Assembly (NCBI GenBank): GCA_963969345.1 | Contig: OZ017766.1 | Location: 3,968,001-4,032,000 of the forward strand | Direction: 5' to 3' | Length of the DNA: 64,000 nucleotides | DNA from: Turbatrix aceti | Lineage: Eukaryota > Nematoda > Chromadorea > Rhabditida > Panagrolaimidae | Shown: piece after piece, positions 25,801-35,617 of the stretch | Layout: each line of letters opens with the position of its first letter | Position numbering within the stretch: the stretch's first letter is position 1 | Position numbers and translations under genes: made by a program | Notes under the pieces: generated by a model | Databases searched by the model: none | What the model was told of the DNA's origin: nothing | What the model saw: the letters and a program-made list of their open reading frames with translations, nothing else

Positions 25801-28800
25801 GAGCATCCAGGTAATCTGCCTGGAATGTGATGACGCATCCGCCGCCGAAGACGACCGGCGCAGAAGTGACTTTTCCGGAGGATTCAACCCCCGTGGGCGC
25901 TGAGCCTTCGGGAGCAGTAGCTGGGGCTTCGGACGAGAGTGCGACGGGTGGAGAAGTCGCAGCAGGTGCAGTAGTAGCCGCGGCATCTTGAGAAGCAGCA
26001 GGAGGTGCGGTAGTGCCTTCGGGAGCAGCAGCCGGTGCGTCAGACGAAGGTGCGACAGGTGCAAGAGTTCCGGTGGTTTCGGCGGGAGGAGCAGCAGTCG
26101 CGGAAGTAGCGGCAGCGTCTGAAGAAGCAGCGGGAGGTGCGGTCGTGCCTTCTGACGGTGCAGTCGCAGCAGAAGCAGCCTCAGTGACGTCATTGCCCGC
26201 TGGTGCCGTGGCTCCGGTAGGAGCGCTGCTGGTTTCGGGGGCGAGTTGAGTGGTATCAGTAGGTTTCATGCCGGGAGGGCCAGAAACATGGGCTGCAGGA
26301 GCGGTGTTGGTGCCACTGGACGGCGGAGCAGGCTCGGTCGCTGAGTTTGCCGCCTCGTCATTTGACTGCTCGACCTTGGGCACGGGGACTTCGGCTCCAG
26401 CGCCTTCGTTGGGCTTGGCGACGCTCGGCACGGGAGTCAACTTGCTGGCGACAACGCCAGGCTGAGGAGTCGTAGTCGCACTTGAGAAACTGGCATCTGG
26501 CGAAATCGTGGATTGTAATTTGGTTTCTGCAAAGATTATGTATACGAAACCCGAAAAATATTTACTCACCGCATCTGAAGCAGCTCAGAACAACTGCCTT
26601 GGAGGCGACGTAGTAAAAGTGGCGTTGGAGTTTGCCGGAGCACTTTTCGTTGCCGCTGAGTCTGACGCGGCACTTGCCCTTTTTCTCGCCGGGCGGCGGA
26701 GGCTCGAAGACGGCGTCGCTGCAGCTGTTCTGGTAGCAGATGTAGGCGCACTCGTCGACGCTCCTCACCGAGGCGACGTGGCTGCTGACGAGCGCGTTGG
26801 GGTCCTCGTTTTCAAAAACTTGGAACGTAACTATGCATGCTGAAAGAAAACTGTGAAACTGCGTCATGTATTTCGTCATTTGCACTTACACTCTCGGTAT
26901 TTCTGAAGAACAGCGTCGGGCGAGCTGATGGCTTCTGTTGGCACTTCCTGGACCTTGGATTCGGCTGAAACATTTTATGATGTCATTTTATGTATTTATT
27001 TCCTGTCTGCGCTAATTCGTGTTTTTTTCTTTTCTTCATCCAGGAATCCCGCGGACCGGTTATGGACCCTTCTAAAGACTCGCCACCAACTGACTATCAT
27101 GTTGATTGGCGAGCGATATCCCGCTTTGAGATGTGGAATAAAAAAATTACGAGTATTCCATGTCCCTTCAGTTTTTATGGCCATGTCAAATGTTTTACGT
27201 CTTGTCGTTGCATCAGAACTCAGACGAAAAATGTTCATTTCTATCCTGTTTTCTTGTTGGTTAATTTTTACGGCTTGGTCAAACACCGAAAAAAGTAGGC
27301 AACATGCTGCTGTTTCCGAAAAAATCGCAACAAGGAAGGGAATAAATAAATTTGTTTTCCAAGATAGTCATAACAGTCGGCCAAACGAGGTGACGTGGTT
27401 GAACCGGTGATTCATCTGAACCGGTGAGGCAGGTGGCCCATATGCGATTTCACGTCCCCTGTTGATTTGTTTTTGCAGAGTCACGCACTTGTTGCGAGAG
27501 AGCGTTCGTCGAGGACCTCGACCCCTCCTTTTTGCCTCGCCAGAGCCATCAAGTCTTCTGTACACTTCAAAACGCCTCAAAAATATGCTTCCTTGTTGCG
27601 AATGGGCGAGTTTCACCAGAAAAGGGCGTCAGGGGGCCCGGGCAGGCGACGCCGCGAGATCCCCAAACGGAAAACGATAGCGAAGATGCCGTGTTCATTA
27701 CGCGCTGATTAAATACACTGCAAAAAACCAGTTTCGTCTGGCAAGCTTGTTTGTTAACGAGAAAGCAAAAAAATAACTGTTGCCTGCCCAACAGAGCGCA
27801 TCTTTTGATAAGTCATGTGGCCCCGAACAGGTGAATTGCCACGGGTATTTGCGGGTCACAAAAAAAGGTAATGAATGAGTGCACTATTGAAAGCGTGAAG
27901 AACGAGAAATCACAGCGATCGTAAAAAGGACAGCGTAATTAAATGATGTCAAAAAACGACTGTATAGTACACAAACGGTAAATAAAAGGTTTTCCCGTGT
28001 CCTCTGTCCCCGCGCCCCAAAAAAAGAGCCTACCAGTCTCGGGGGCTTCGTCTTCGCTGAAAGACACCTGGACGTCTCCGCCCGCGGGCTCCTTCTTCTC
28101 GACCGCCGGAGCGGCTCCGACAGGAGCACTGCCAGAGGCGCACTTGAGGCATGCAACGGCGATCGGCTGGTTTTGGTACTCGATGGAGTCGATGTCGACG
28201 AGTTGCTTGCCCTCGCACGTGTCAGACGTGTGGAGGAAGAAGGTACACGGCTTGGCCAGTGCGTGGTCGTACTCAATCGAGTAGCAGAAGCGGTAGCCGT
28301 AGCAGCGCTTGATGCACTCGCCGAGCGTCTGGACGGACACCTCGAGCTGGAACCATGGCTCGGTCGCGGATTTCCTGACCGGCGAGGTTTCGACGAGACC
28401 GAAGATCTTTTGGCTGTTGCAGACTAAAATTTAGCTTTTTTTTACACCTTTCACTTTTTTTGTGTGCAATTGCAATTTTTCCGGCGCCGAGAAAGACCTT
28501 GAACCTCTGAATGGAATGTTCGGGGGATTTCCGAGTGTAATACGTTGAGACGGAGTAGGAGATCAAAGAGCGCATCGGACAGAGATTCAAACTGATTTTT
28601 TTGCAAGTAACAATTTGTTTTCAAGAATGCGTAAGCCACGTGATCTACGCAAACTACATGAACTGAAGTGTGGAGATGCAAGCTCACATCACCTGTCGCC
28701 TCACCTGGATGGCAATTGTAATTCTAAGGAATGCAGGCCTCAGAGCGGTGACCTTGGATGATGACAGACTTTATTAGGTTTCAACTTCCGTTACTTGCGT

Positions 28801-31168
28801 TCGTTCCCTCATATTTGTCTTCAGCAGTTTTCGTGCTGTCTGCGGAGAAGCTCTACAAGCCATAAAACCCCGCAACAACGGGTTTCGGCTTTTTCGGAGG
28901 CCTCTGAAGAGTTGCTATGTTTCATGCTTTTCGTCACCGTGAACAAAAAATCGACTGCGCCTCGACAAAATTTACTACGCCAATAAACCCAGGTATGCGC
29001 GCGCTCAACGTGTCACACCCGGAGTTGTTTTTGCGCAAAGAGGCATGCGCGAACGAACGAGAGTCTCTTTGCCGTCACGCGGCCCCCAAAAAGTCACAAC
29101 CATGTTGACAGCGTTCCGGTGGGTCTCTTCCAGGTACATCACACTGGAAATTGAAATTCTTGGAGAATTGAAGAATGCGGCGTTAATTTCAAAAAAGTTT
29201 GCAGCAGGATTAATTAATTAATTATTTTTGTTTGCTCCCTTGCGAGGCCGTCTGCGTCTGCGATCGCGCCTTCCAAGCAGCCATCGTTTCGACCAACGGC
29301 CTTTCCGATTGATTAAGCCCTTCACAGAAAACAAAAAACCTGTACGGACAAAGACAAAGGATCTGTTTGCTAACAAAAACCAAGAAAGGCGCGAAATTCG
29401 TTCCTGAGTAATCCGGACGACCTTGCGGATCGGATCGGGCGGCATTCGGCTTCTTTTTCTGTTTTTTTTTTCTGCCTTGGAAATTTGAAGATCAACAAAG
29501 ATGGCAATAAAGATAGATTTCGGCAAGGTCGTCAAGATTCGATTCCAGCGAGCTGCACGTGAATGCGAATACTCGGATGCAACGGTGACCCTTGTTCCGC
29601 TCTCACTCAGATGCCTTTCACGTTGGCCGAGTGAACCGAAACTGCCCGAGGCGCTGTGGCTCCTGACAGGCAGGAATGATCGACGCCGCTGATTAAGGAA
29701 GTCATCTCTTCCGTCGCACACTGTGAGCTCCTAGGGACAAAACACAGGGCTGCCAGAAAGTACTGCGCGCGCGGGCCCCGAGACATTTGGAAACACAATG
29801 TTCCGTCCGAAGAAGTAACAAAAAAAAGTTTTTTTGTCTACTCCCAAAAAAGTCAATGCTGTGCCCCACTGCTGTGCGCGGCCAAAACAAAAGTATCGCC
29901 ACGTTTTTTGCGCGCGTACGTTAATGAGGCAGAACAATCGATGGATGGAGAAGTCTTCGAATTGTCGCGGCCGTCGCCACGAGTGATCAAATTCGCCTGG
30001 CAAACACTGCGCGGAGGAGCTATCAATCCTGCGCGCACGATTGCATCCAATATCAGCTGCTGTTCGTTCGTTCGCTTTTGTCGCGCATTCTTTGGATTTT
30101 GCATGCCATGTGACTTCGCAGAATCCGATTACCAGGGTCCGAACAATGGTTCTATTGAGCGAGGGCAAATCGGTGTCGAAAGCACGACGCCGTTCTTTTG
30201 AGTGACGTAGCCTAACTCCTCTGTTCACGATTCAGGTGAGGTGCTGTGCTGTTTACGGTGCACCGTGCACTTTAACTTATGATACGTCCATCATCGAGCT
30301 CTCAGTCACCTGGGCCAAGATCTAATCTGTTTACCGGCGACGATTACGTGTTTAGAAACTCATTTGCTATTTCTGGACGATTTACGACGTCGACATGCCT
30401 TCCTTGCCAGGACGGCGACAAACCGTTTGTTTTGGGAGATGACACTGAATAAGAGAAGCAAAAAAAACCGGATGAACTCGTCTCAGCGGCGTCGACGTCT
30501 GACAAGCGAGTAGGGTAACTTCAAAGCAGTGCGCGACTTGTTGACGACAGCCATAAAAAAGGAGCCCATCTCTTTAGTTAGTCATACGCGATTACGCGTT
30601 GCGCAGTGCATGGATTTGGCTAGATGAAAAAAAAGTCGTGTAATCTTAGGTCCCGGGATTTCTCAGATTCAATGAGCATGACTGGCCTGGAGTTCGATTC
30701 GAGGGCGTCAACTTCCTCTTTGTAGCAGCATAAAAACTTTCACAGCGCGCGATGCGGCCCGGTGATAAGCAGAATGATAAATTACCCTCTTGGCGTCTTC
30801 ACGGTGCTAAACAGGTGTTATGCAAACAAGTCCTTTTGCGATCGCACCTCGAAGCCGCGCGCTTCTTCAAATTTGGCCCCGCGTAACCAGAAATGATGCG
30901 ATGCGGATATGACAGAAAAAAATTAATGAACAGCTCTGTCAGACCTAATCGGTGGTATCAGGCTCCAAAAGTGCGGTGGGTGAGAAGAAAGCTGGTGAGC
31001 CGTCAACCGTTAAAGAAAGACCAGACAGATTATTCAAGGGGAAATTCAATCCGGTCAAAAAACAAAAAACCAACCTATGTCTTCTGGGGGGCGACCCGCA
31101 ATCGGCGCCGGCGGACCGCCGACGATGCGAGCCACTGCCAGGAATATGAGCAACGGACGCAAACCCAT
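4884..31168 (-). CDS. Giant PAN/apple-domain mucin-like proteoglycan (about 7,190 aa, 12 candidate exons)
   Basis: Candidate exons: 31168-31075, 28423-28034, 26964-26890, 26839-26570, 26526-24661, 24613-24560, 24210-15502, 15436-6425, 6250-6122, 6042-5689, 5551-5043, 4991-4884. Every junction has GT-AG borders; all are phase 1 except the last (phase 0). The sum is 21,570 nt. Exon 1 encodes a signal peptide (MGLRPLLIFLAVARIVGG). PAN-like Cys domains: one in exon 2, one in exon 4, two in exon 5, one in exon 10, two in exons 11-12. Each closes with a CxxC (CLKC, CFRC, CTGC, CTAC, CIRC, CIKC, CVQC). Exons 7 and 8 are Ser/Thr/Ala/Glu-rich. Inference: a secreted, heavily glycosylated apical-matrix protein. 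Weak points: exon 1 lies across a 2.65-kb intron; the exon 6 donor (GTAAGG) and exon 8 donor (GTGGGT) sit just before in-frame stops at 24506-24504 and 6362-6360. The locus could therefore be two or three genes or have short isoforms; exon 7 also has an in-frame ATG and a hydrophobic stretch upstream. Confidence 0.6.
6425..15436 (-). repeat. Giant exon 8: SKK..ESND repeats, helix modules and LSPxxTLxLAPLG motifs
   Basis: A 9.0-kb exon of about 3,000 codons. It is Ser/Thr/Ala/Glu-rich with at least twelve ESND units in SKK..AESNDATTSAPEE context. Amphipathic 20-25-residue islands of the type AGLVDKALLNVKSAIDGLVG recur near 15.0, 13.82, 12.12, 10.81, 10.47, 8.12, 7.88, 7.63, 7.34, 7.08 and 6.5 kb. 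LSPxxTLxLAPLG-like motifs occur seven times, mostly in the C-terminal 2.5 kb. The frame runs on past the proposed donor at 6425 for 21 codons, including RRKR, to a TGA at 6362-6360. The acceptor could be CTAG at 15439-15437 or TTTAG ten bases further in; both keep phase 1. Confidence 0.75.
11100..13320 (-). repeat. Segment of exon 8 nearly duplicated in exon 7 (about 18.0-20.15 kb)
   Basis: Long runs are almost identical at the DNA level between this segment and 18.0-20.15 kb, offset by about 6.85-6.88 kb. An example is the block around 12019-12240 against 18889-19110. A third partial copy lies at about 13.67-14.05 kb. Synonymous as well as replacement sites match, which suggests recent duplication or conversion rather than only constraint on the protein. 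The extent was judged by eye, so the ends are approximate. Confidence 0.75.
18000..20150 (-). repeat. Segment of exon 7 nearly duplicated in exon 8 (about 11.1-13.3 kb)
   Basis: Partner of the 11.1-13.3 kb segment. It includes the helix module ending DLVGGEQ (about 18.99 kb), the run of Thr-Thr-Ala units before it, and the TTKKPKSE units after it. Small insertions and deletions in multiples of three separate the copies. Confidence 0.75.
20940..23920 (-). other. Cluster of eleven VEGSG motifs (candidate chondroitin attachment sites)
   Basis: Eleven instances of V-E-G-S-G followed by E or D, first near 23.9 kb and last near 20.97 kb (contexts such as TTVEGSGEEEETT, EVEGSGEEEETS, TVEGSGDEAAT). 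Family knowledge: Ser-Gly flanked by acidic residues is the classical xylosylation site for chondroitin or heparan chains, and C. elegans chondroitin proteoglycans use similar EGSGE contexts. That these serines are modified is inference. Confidence 0.7.
28424..31074 (-). other. Candidate large first intron of the giant gene
   Basis: 2.65 kb between the signal-peptide exon (donor AG|GTTGGT) and the first PAN exon (acceptor TTTTAG). No further exon could be supported in it. Short frames such as the one around 29218-29721 show no domain. If the signal-peptide exon is wrong, this is intergenic DNA and the true first exon is elsewhere. Confidence 0.4.
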
Positions 31169-32681
31169 GTATGCCTGCTCTTCTCCTGGCGTGGATGGGA
31201 AGAGTTCCTGTAGTTTTGGGCATGTAAGTCAATATAGTCGTTTTTTGCGCACAACCAATTTACACAGATGATCGAAGGCGTCAATAATAACGGCCACGCA
31301 CGCGCACGCGCGCCTTGAGGGGCATAATCGATCCAATTGGGCAAATTATCAACAGCACGCTTGCGTGCAAGATCAGGCCTGGGCAAGCACTTGAAAAGGG
31401 CGGCCTGCAAGTGCGCAACGGCTTCTGCAGGCGCAGTTCCGTTGCACGCCTGAGTGCCTCTCTCTTCTCCGGACGTCGGTCGACCTGTCTTCCAAACGGA
31501 ACGATCCATGGATACACAAAACGGCAGACTGGCGCCAACGGCAATCCGACGACTGCCAAGGCAAGGCAAAGCAAACACAACTCGGCTGTCCTGGGGCGTT
31601 GGCAGTGATGCGATGCGCGGCCGCTCAAAACATACATCGATGATACACCACCACCGCTTGGCGGCGTCGCGATCGTCGTAAGCAGCAGCCTCGCACAAAA
31701 CCCGTTGTCACAGCGTCCACAAAGAAGGTGGGCGATTTGGAGCGGGCATGGTTTCACTTTTGACGTACGTCGACGCGCGCTCCGCCTCTCGACCGTTCAC
31801 CGCCTCTGCGTATAAGGTAAAAAGAGAGGTAGGGAGCCCGCGCAATCGCGCCAAGCATCAGTCCGACGATGCCTATCAGATTGGATCACTTTTTGTCTCG
31901 GTCTTGCAAAAAACTCAAAAAACAACACCGAAATGAGCCGCGCAGCTGTTATCGGCCTCATCTGACATAGAAATTACGATGAAAACACGGAAATTGAGCT
32001 GAACCAGGCGGTGGATAACGTATCCGGCGATAAGGTATCACTCAATTTCGGAAATGACCTCTGAAAAAAAACAAAAACCGCCCTAATTTTTGCAACATCT
32101 TAGAGTTCTGGAGCTGTCAAAAAAAACTAACCGGTCAACAACCACCTCGAAAATAATATGAAAAAAACGACGCGGCATGCAAATTGGCAATCAGGAGCAG
32201 CCTTGTTTTCCTTTTTCGCCAGCCAAAAGCCTTTCACACTACCTTTCATCGTTCCGACTTCAGAGTCCAATTTTTCCTTGACCGCAATCCAGCGTTCAAC
32301 GTCCTTGTCGGGCCCTTTTCTTAAAAAACGAACACTAATCAATTTATTCCAAGCCTCTTGACCTCCTAGCCACCTGCTTACGGGCACAAGTGCACACTGA
32401 AGGGTGAAAAAAAACACCTAGACGCAAACACAGTTGCCTTCCGGTCCGTTGACCCGACGACATTGCCCTGGTCTCTTCCGCGTCACCGGATATTCCAGGT
32501 TTTGGCAGGGCTTTCTTTTTCGCTTCTGGAAACGCCGATAAAAACAGGAAGACCTGGTGATCGGGTAGAATTTGCATGCGGGAACTGAAAAAAGCAACCG
32601 GGATGAACAGTTTATTCAGACGTTACGATCTTCGCATTGGTCATAGGTTGGCAGCAAACGCACGACAGACGCCAGTGTACA
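31169..32681. other. Intergenic region between divergent genes
   Basis: About 1.5 kb between the putative first exon of the giant gene (leftward) and the basic repeat protein (rightward). No domain-bearing frame was recognised. It is likely to hold promoters for both divergent genes; no unambiguous core element stands out. Confidence 0.4.
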
Positions 32682-34009
32682 ATGGCCGACAGACTTCGAA
32701 AGAGCGATCGCGACAAGCTGCAGAAGCGAAAATCAAACCGGGATACAGGCCTGCAACAACAACACGCCGGTTCGCGCGCAAGCCTCTTCCGGACAAATGC
32801 CGTCGTCCAGGAGATATTCAAAGTCTTCCCCGTACGTTTTCCCGATTCCTCGAAGCGTGCTCCATCGGTTGCGCCCGAATCCTCGAAACATGGTCCAACG
32901 GGTATCGAGACCTCGAAGCGTATTCCAACGGGCATCGAGGCCTCAAAGCGTGGTCAAACAGGTATCGAGTCCTCGAAGCGTGGTCAAACGGGTATCGAGT
33001 CCTCGAAGCGCGTTCAAATGGGTATCGAGTCCTCGAAGCGTGGCACATCGGCTAATCCAGATTCCTCAAAGCCTGCTGAGCGTAGAAAACAGAGCGTAGG
33101 AGAGCGTCCGGCAAATGCATTGATGAAGACTCCTCCCAAAACCCCAGCACCCCACGATGCAGAGAAGACCATCTTTGAGCGGGTCAAGGCGCCGTCGCAG
33201 CCCGCGATATCCAAGAAGCACAACAACGCAGTCAGAGGGCACGAGTTCGGTGCAGACGTCATCACCGCGGTTGAGCGTAGAACAGCAACTTCCGCAGGAA
33301 GTCGCTCTCCGGCCGTAGACCATGACGCGGAGAAAACTATCTTTGAGAAAGTCAAGGCGCCCTCACAGCCCGCAATCTCCAGGAAACACCACACAGGCAA
33401 GTTTATTGTTTCACCCACCCCCTCATATCGGGTCGGGGTCGGGGTCACAAGTAGTCGGGTACTGGGGTCGGGGGATAACCCCGCGGGGACAAGGAAGGGC
33501 TGCAACCCTAAAGTCTACCGAGGCCGCTTCAGAATTCGGTGAGATCGGCATGGAACGCAAAAAGGCAAACGCAATGACTCCGGCGAAGACTCCGACTCAG
33601 ACGGCCGTGGGCAGCGGGGAACCCCTTAAACAGACTGATATTGAGAAGAGCAAGATGGTCATGTCTCCGGTTGCGGTCAAGAAGAAGAGCTCTACGGGCG
33701 TTGCCAAAGACGCCAGAGTGTCGGAGAAATCGAAGTACGAGTCGATGAAAGCGACCACGGCTGAACAGATAATAGACACAGCGCCGGAACAGAAGAAGGA
33801 TCAGATGCCTAACCTGCGGGAAGACTTTGGCAACGTAGAGGACTACCGAGGAAACTTCGCCCCCGAAAGTGATAAGGATAAGAGTAACCGTAGCCCCAGC
33901 TCCGGAAAACAAAATGACTATGTGAGTTTGATTTTACCATTTTCTACGACGTCAAACTTGACCTCTTTCATTTCAGCAAGCCAGCGCCTACTTCTCCATC
34001 TTCAAATAG
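32682..34009 (+). CDS. Basic, disordered protein with decapeptide repeats (378 aa); function unknown
   Basis: Exons 32682-33396, 33533-33921 and 33977-34009; all phases agree. The start MADRLRKSDRDKLQKRKS follows a usable context; an in-frame ATG also exists at 32637. Intron 1 (33397-33532) is GC-AG with an otherwise perfect AG|GCAAGT donor; intron 2 is GTGAGT...TTTCAG. Residues 55-130 are 10-residue repeats of the type GQTGIESSKR. After them a 19-residue block, DAEKTIFExVKAPSQPAIS, occurs twice. The C-terminal half is Lys/Ser/Thr/Glu-rich and ends QASAYFSIFK. I do not recognise a family. The composition suggests an intrinsically disordered, possibly cytoskeletal or chromatin-associated protein, which is only a guess. 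Without splicing the first frame would end at 33542 and leave the coherent exon 2 orphaned. Confidence 0.6.
32844..33072 (+). repeat. 30-bp coding minisatellite, about 7.5 units
   Basis: The unit is roughly GGTATCGAGTCCTCGAAGCG plus ten further bases, repeated in frame to give GxxxGIESSKR-like decapeptides. The middle units are nearly identical; the outer units have diverged. Confidence 0.85.
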
Positions 34010-34179
34010 ACCTCCTTTGCCAAGATCGTTTTTCATGAGAACTTTATCAGTCGATAAGCCTTACTCCGGGCGTATTATATCTTATAAAAACTGCGGGAAG
34101 GGACAAAAAACTCCAAAACATGTCAGTTCGGCCCCAGCTGATTACTCGTAATCTCCGTGTTGCGTAGACCTTTGAAACT

Positions 34180-35617
34180 TCATGAATCGCCGTTGGCGGT
34201 GATGCGTTCGCCGGGAACGATGAGGGTGTAGTGGGGGCGTTGGCGCGCGAGTGCCGACTTCTGGCTCATCGGAAGGTTGGGCGTGTCTTTGCGCTCTGCC
34301 CAGTAGAGAACGATTTCCTGGTCACTGGGACAGCTGCGTCGGAAGGCGTCGTGTTGGTAGCCGGCTTCGAGGTATCGCCAGAGGTTGTGCAGGTCCACGG
34401 GAATCTCGAATTCCTTGAGCGCCTTGCCCGCTATCCGGATGGCGTGGAGCTTTGGCAGGATGATGCAGTCTAGGTGCTTGGGTTCGTCCGCAACGAGGAA
34501 CTTGGTCGACACCTCTCCTAAGTACTGATCCAGACGGTAGAGCTCATTGAGAAGATTCTGGAACGTGGAATGGCTATTGCCTGTTGACAGTCAAAAAATT
34601 GAGGTAGGTGACTCACCTTGGGGTCCTTGTTGACTTCCTTGATAAAAAAACAAAACGCGCGGAACAAGTCGGCAGTTGCTGAGTCAGCGTCCTCGTTGGA
34701 GTACTTGAGCGAGGGATAAGGCCGAATGCGATCGACGTATTCAACAATTTCGTCCTGCTGGCTGATCGCGATGTCTTCGCCGTGCTGCAAAGCCGGTGCA
34801 TGGCGCAGACCGGCCTGAAACACGTCTCGTTGACCAACAATTCAGACAAAAAACTAATTCCAAGTGCAGAGACCACAAAAAAACCTATTGAAAAAAATCT
34901 GGAGCCCCCTTTGGAACTATATTTTTACTCACCGATCGGAAATCAGCGGGGGGCTTCGCTTCGTTGACTGTGCGGACATTGAATTTGCACTCGGGATTCT
35001 CCCGCTTGAGCAACAAGATCATGAAGAGTTGCTGTGAGACAGGGTCGCCGCCGAGATTGGCGCCATCCGAGCCCGCTTTGACCCAGAGGTCCATCACGTC
35101 GCTGTCATCCGGCATCGAGGCTCGTAGTGCGGGTGCGCGCTCTGTCTGCTCTGCAAGCCGAAGCGTGCATGGGTTTAAGAAGTGTTCACACGATACGAAA
35201 AAGTAATAAAAGCGTGGTGATTGGAGAACGAACATGAAAAGCCGAAGGTGGGACACGGACCGCACCCCGAATGACTCAGACAGCGCAAAGCCCGTAAGGA
35301 AAGCGCCTTGATTCGATTGAATAAGCCAAGACAACAAAATTGATTGATTGGACCAAACACAAAGTCTCCACTCAAAACAAAGACCTGGTGGCTGCGGTGC
35401 TGTTATTAGGAGACTTGTCATTTTTGCCCGACAGCCCAGCCCACCCGACAAACGTGCGCGCGAGCACTGAACTTCTTCTTTCAATGCTGACAATAAAAAT
35501 GGCAACGTGAATCACCCAAATGCGCTCGGGAAAACAAGGCGAGGCCCGGTAACGAAGGATCACGTGACAAAAAAAGTTTGGTTCAAAACAAGGAAAAAGA
35601 GGCTCACCAGACAACAT
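34180..35617 (-). CDS. Chloride intracellular channel family protein, EXC-4/EXL-1-like
   Basis: Exons: 35617-35608 (a ten-base start exon, tentative), 35150-34933, 34814-34617, 34557-34180; the phases agree and give 267 aa. The safe start is MPDDSDVMDLW at 35115. The N-terminal thioredoxin-like part is recognisable from LWVKAGSDGANLGGDPVSQQ, the C-terminal helical GST-like part from DCIILPKLHAIRIAGKAL, LWRYLEAGY and SCPSDQEIVLYW. These match the CLIC signature and the nematode EXC-4/EXL-1 extension. Family knowledge: EXC-4 maintains excretory-canal lumen diameter and moves between cytosol and membrane. The position where vertebrate CLICs have the redox Cys (CPFSQ) reads DPVSQ, so glutaredoxin-like chemistry at that site is unlikely. 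Whether it is the exc-4 or exl-1 orthologue cannot be settled here. Confidence 0.85.

Noticed and set aside
29218..30228. Minus-strand frames of 66-167 codons
   Set aside because: Composition unlike the neighbouring genes, no domain, no splice chain, and they lie in the candidate first intron.
31281..31757. Minus-strand frames of 158-207 codons overlapping the putative signal-peptide exon
   Set aside because: No conserved motif; the overlapping short exon with signal peptide and matching donor phase is a better explanation.
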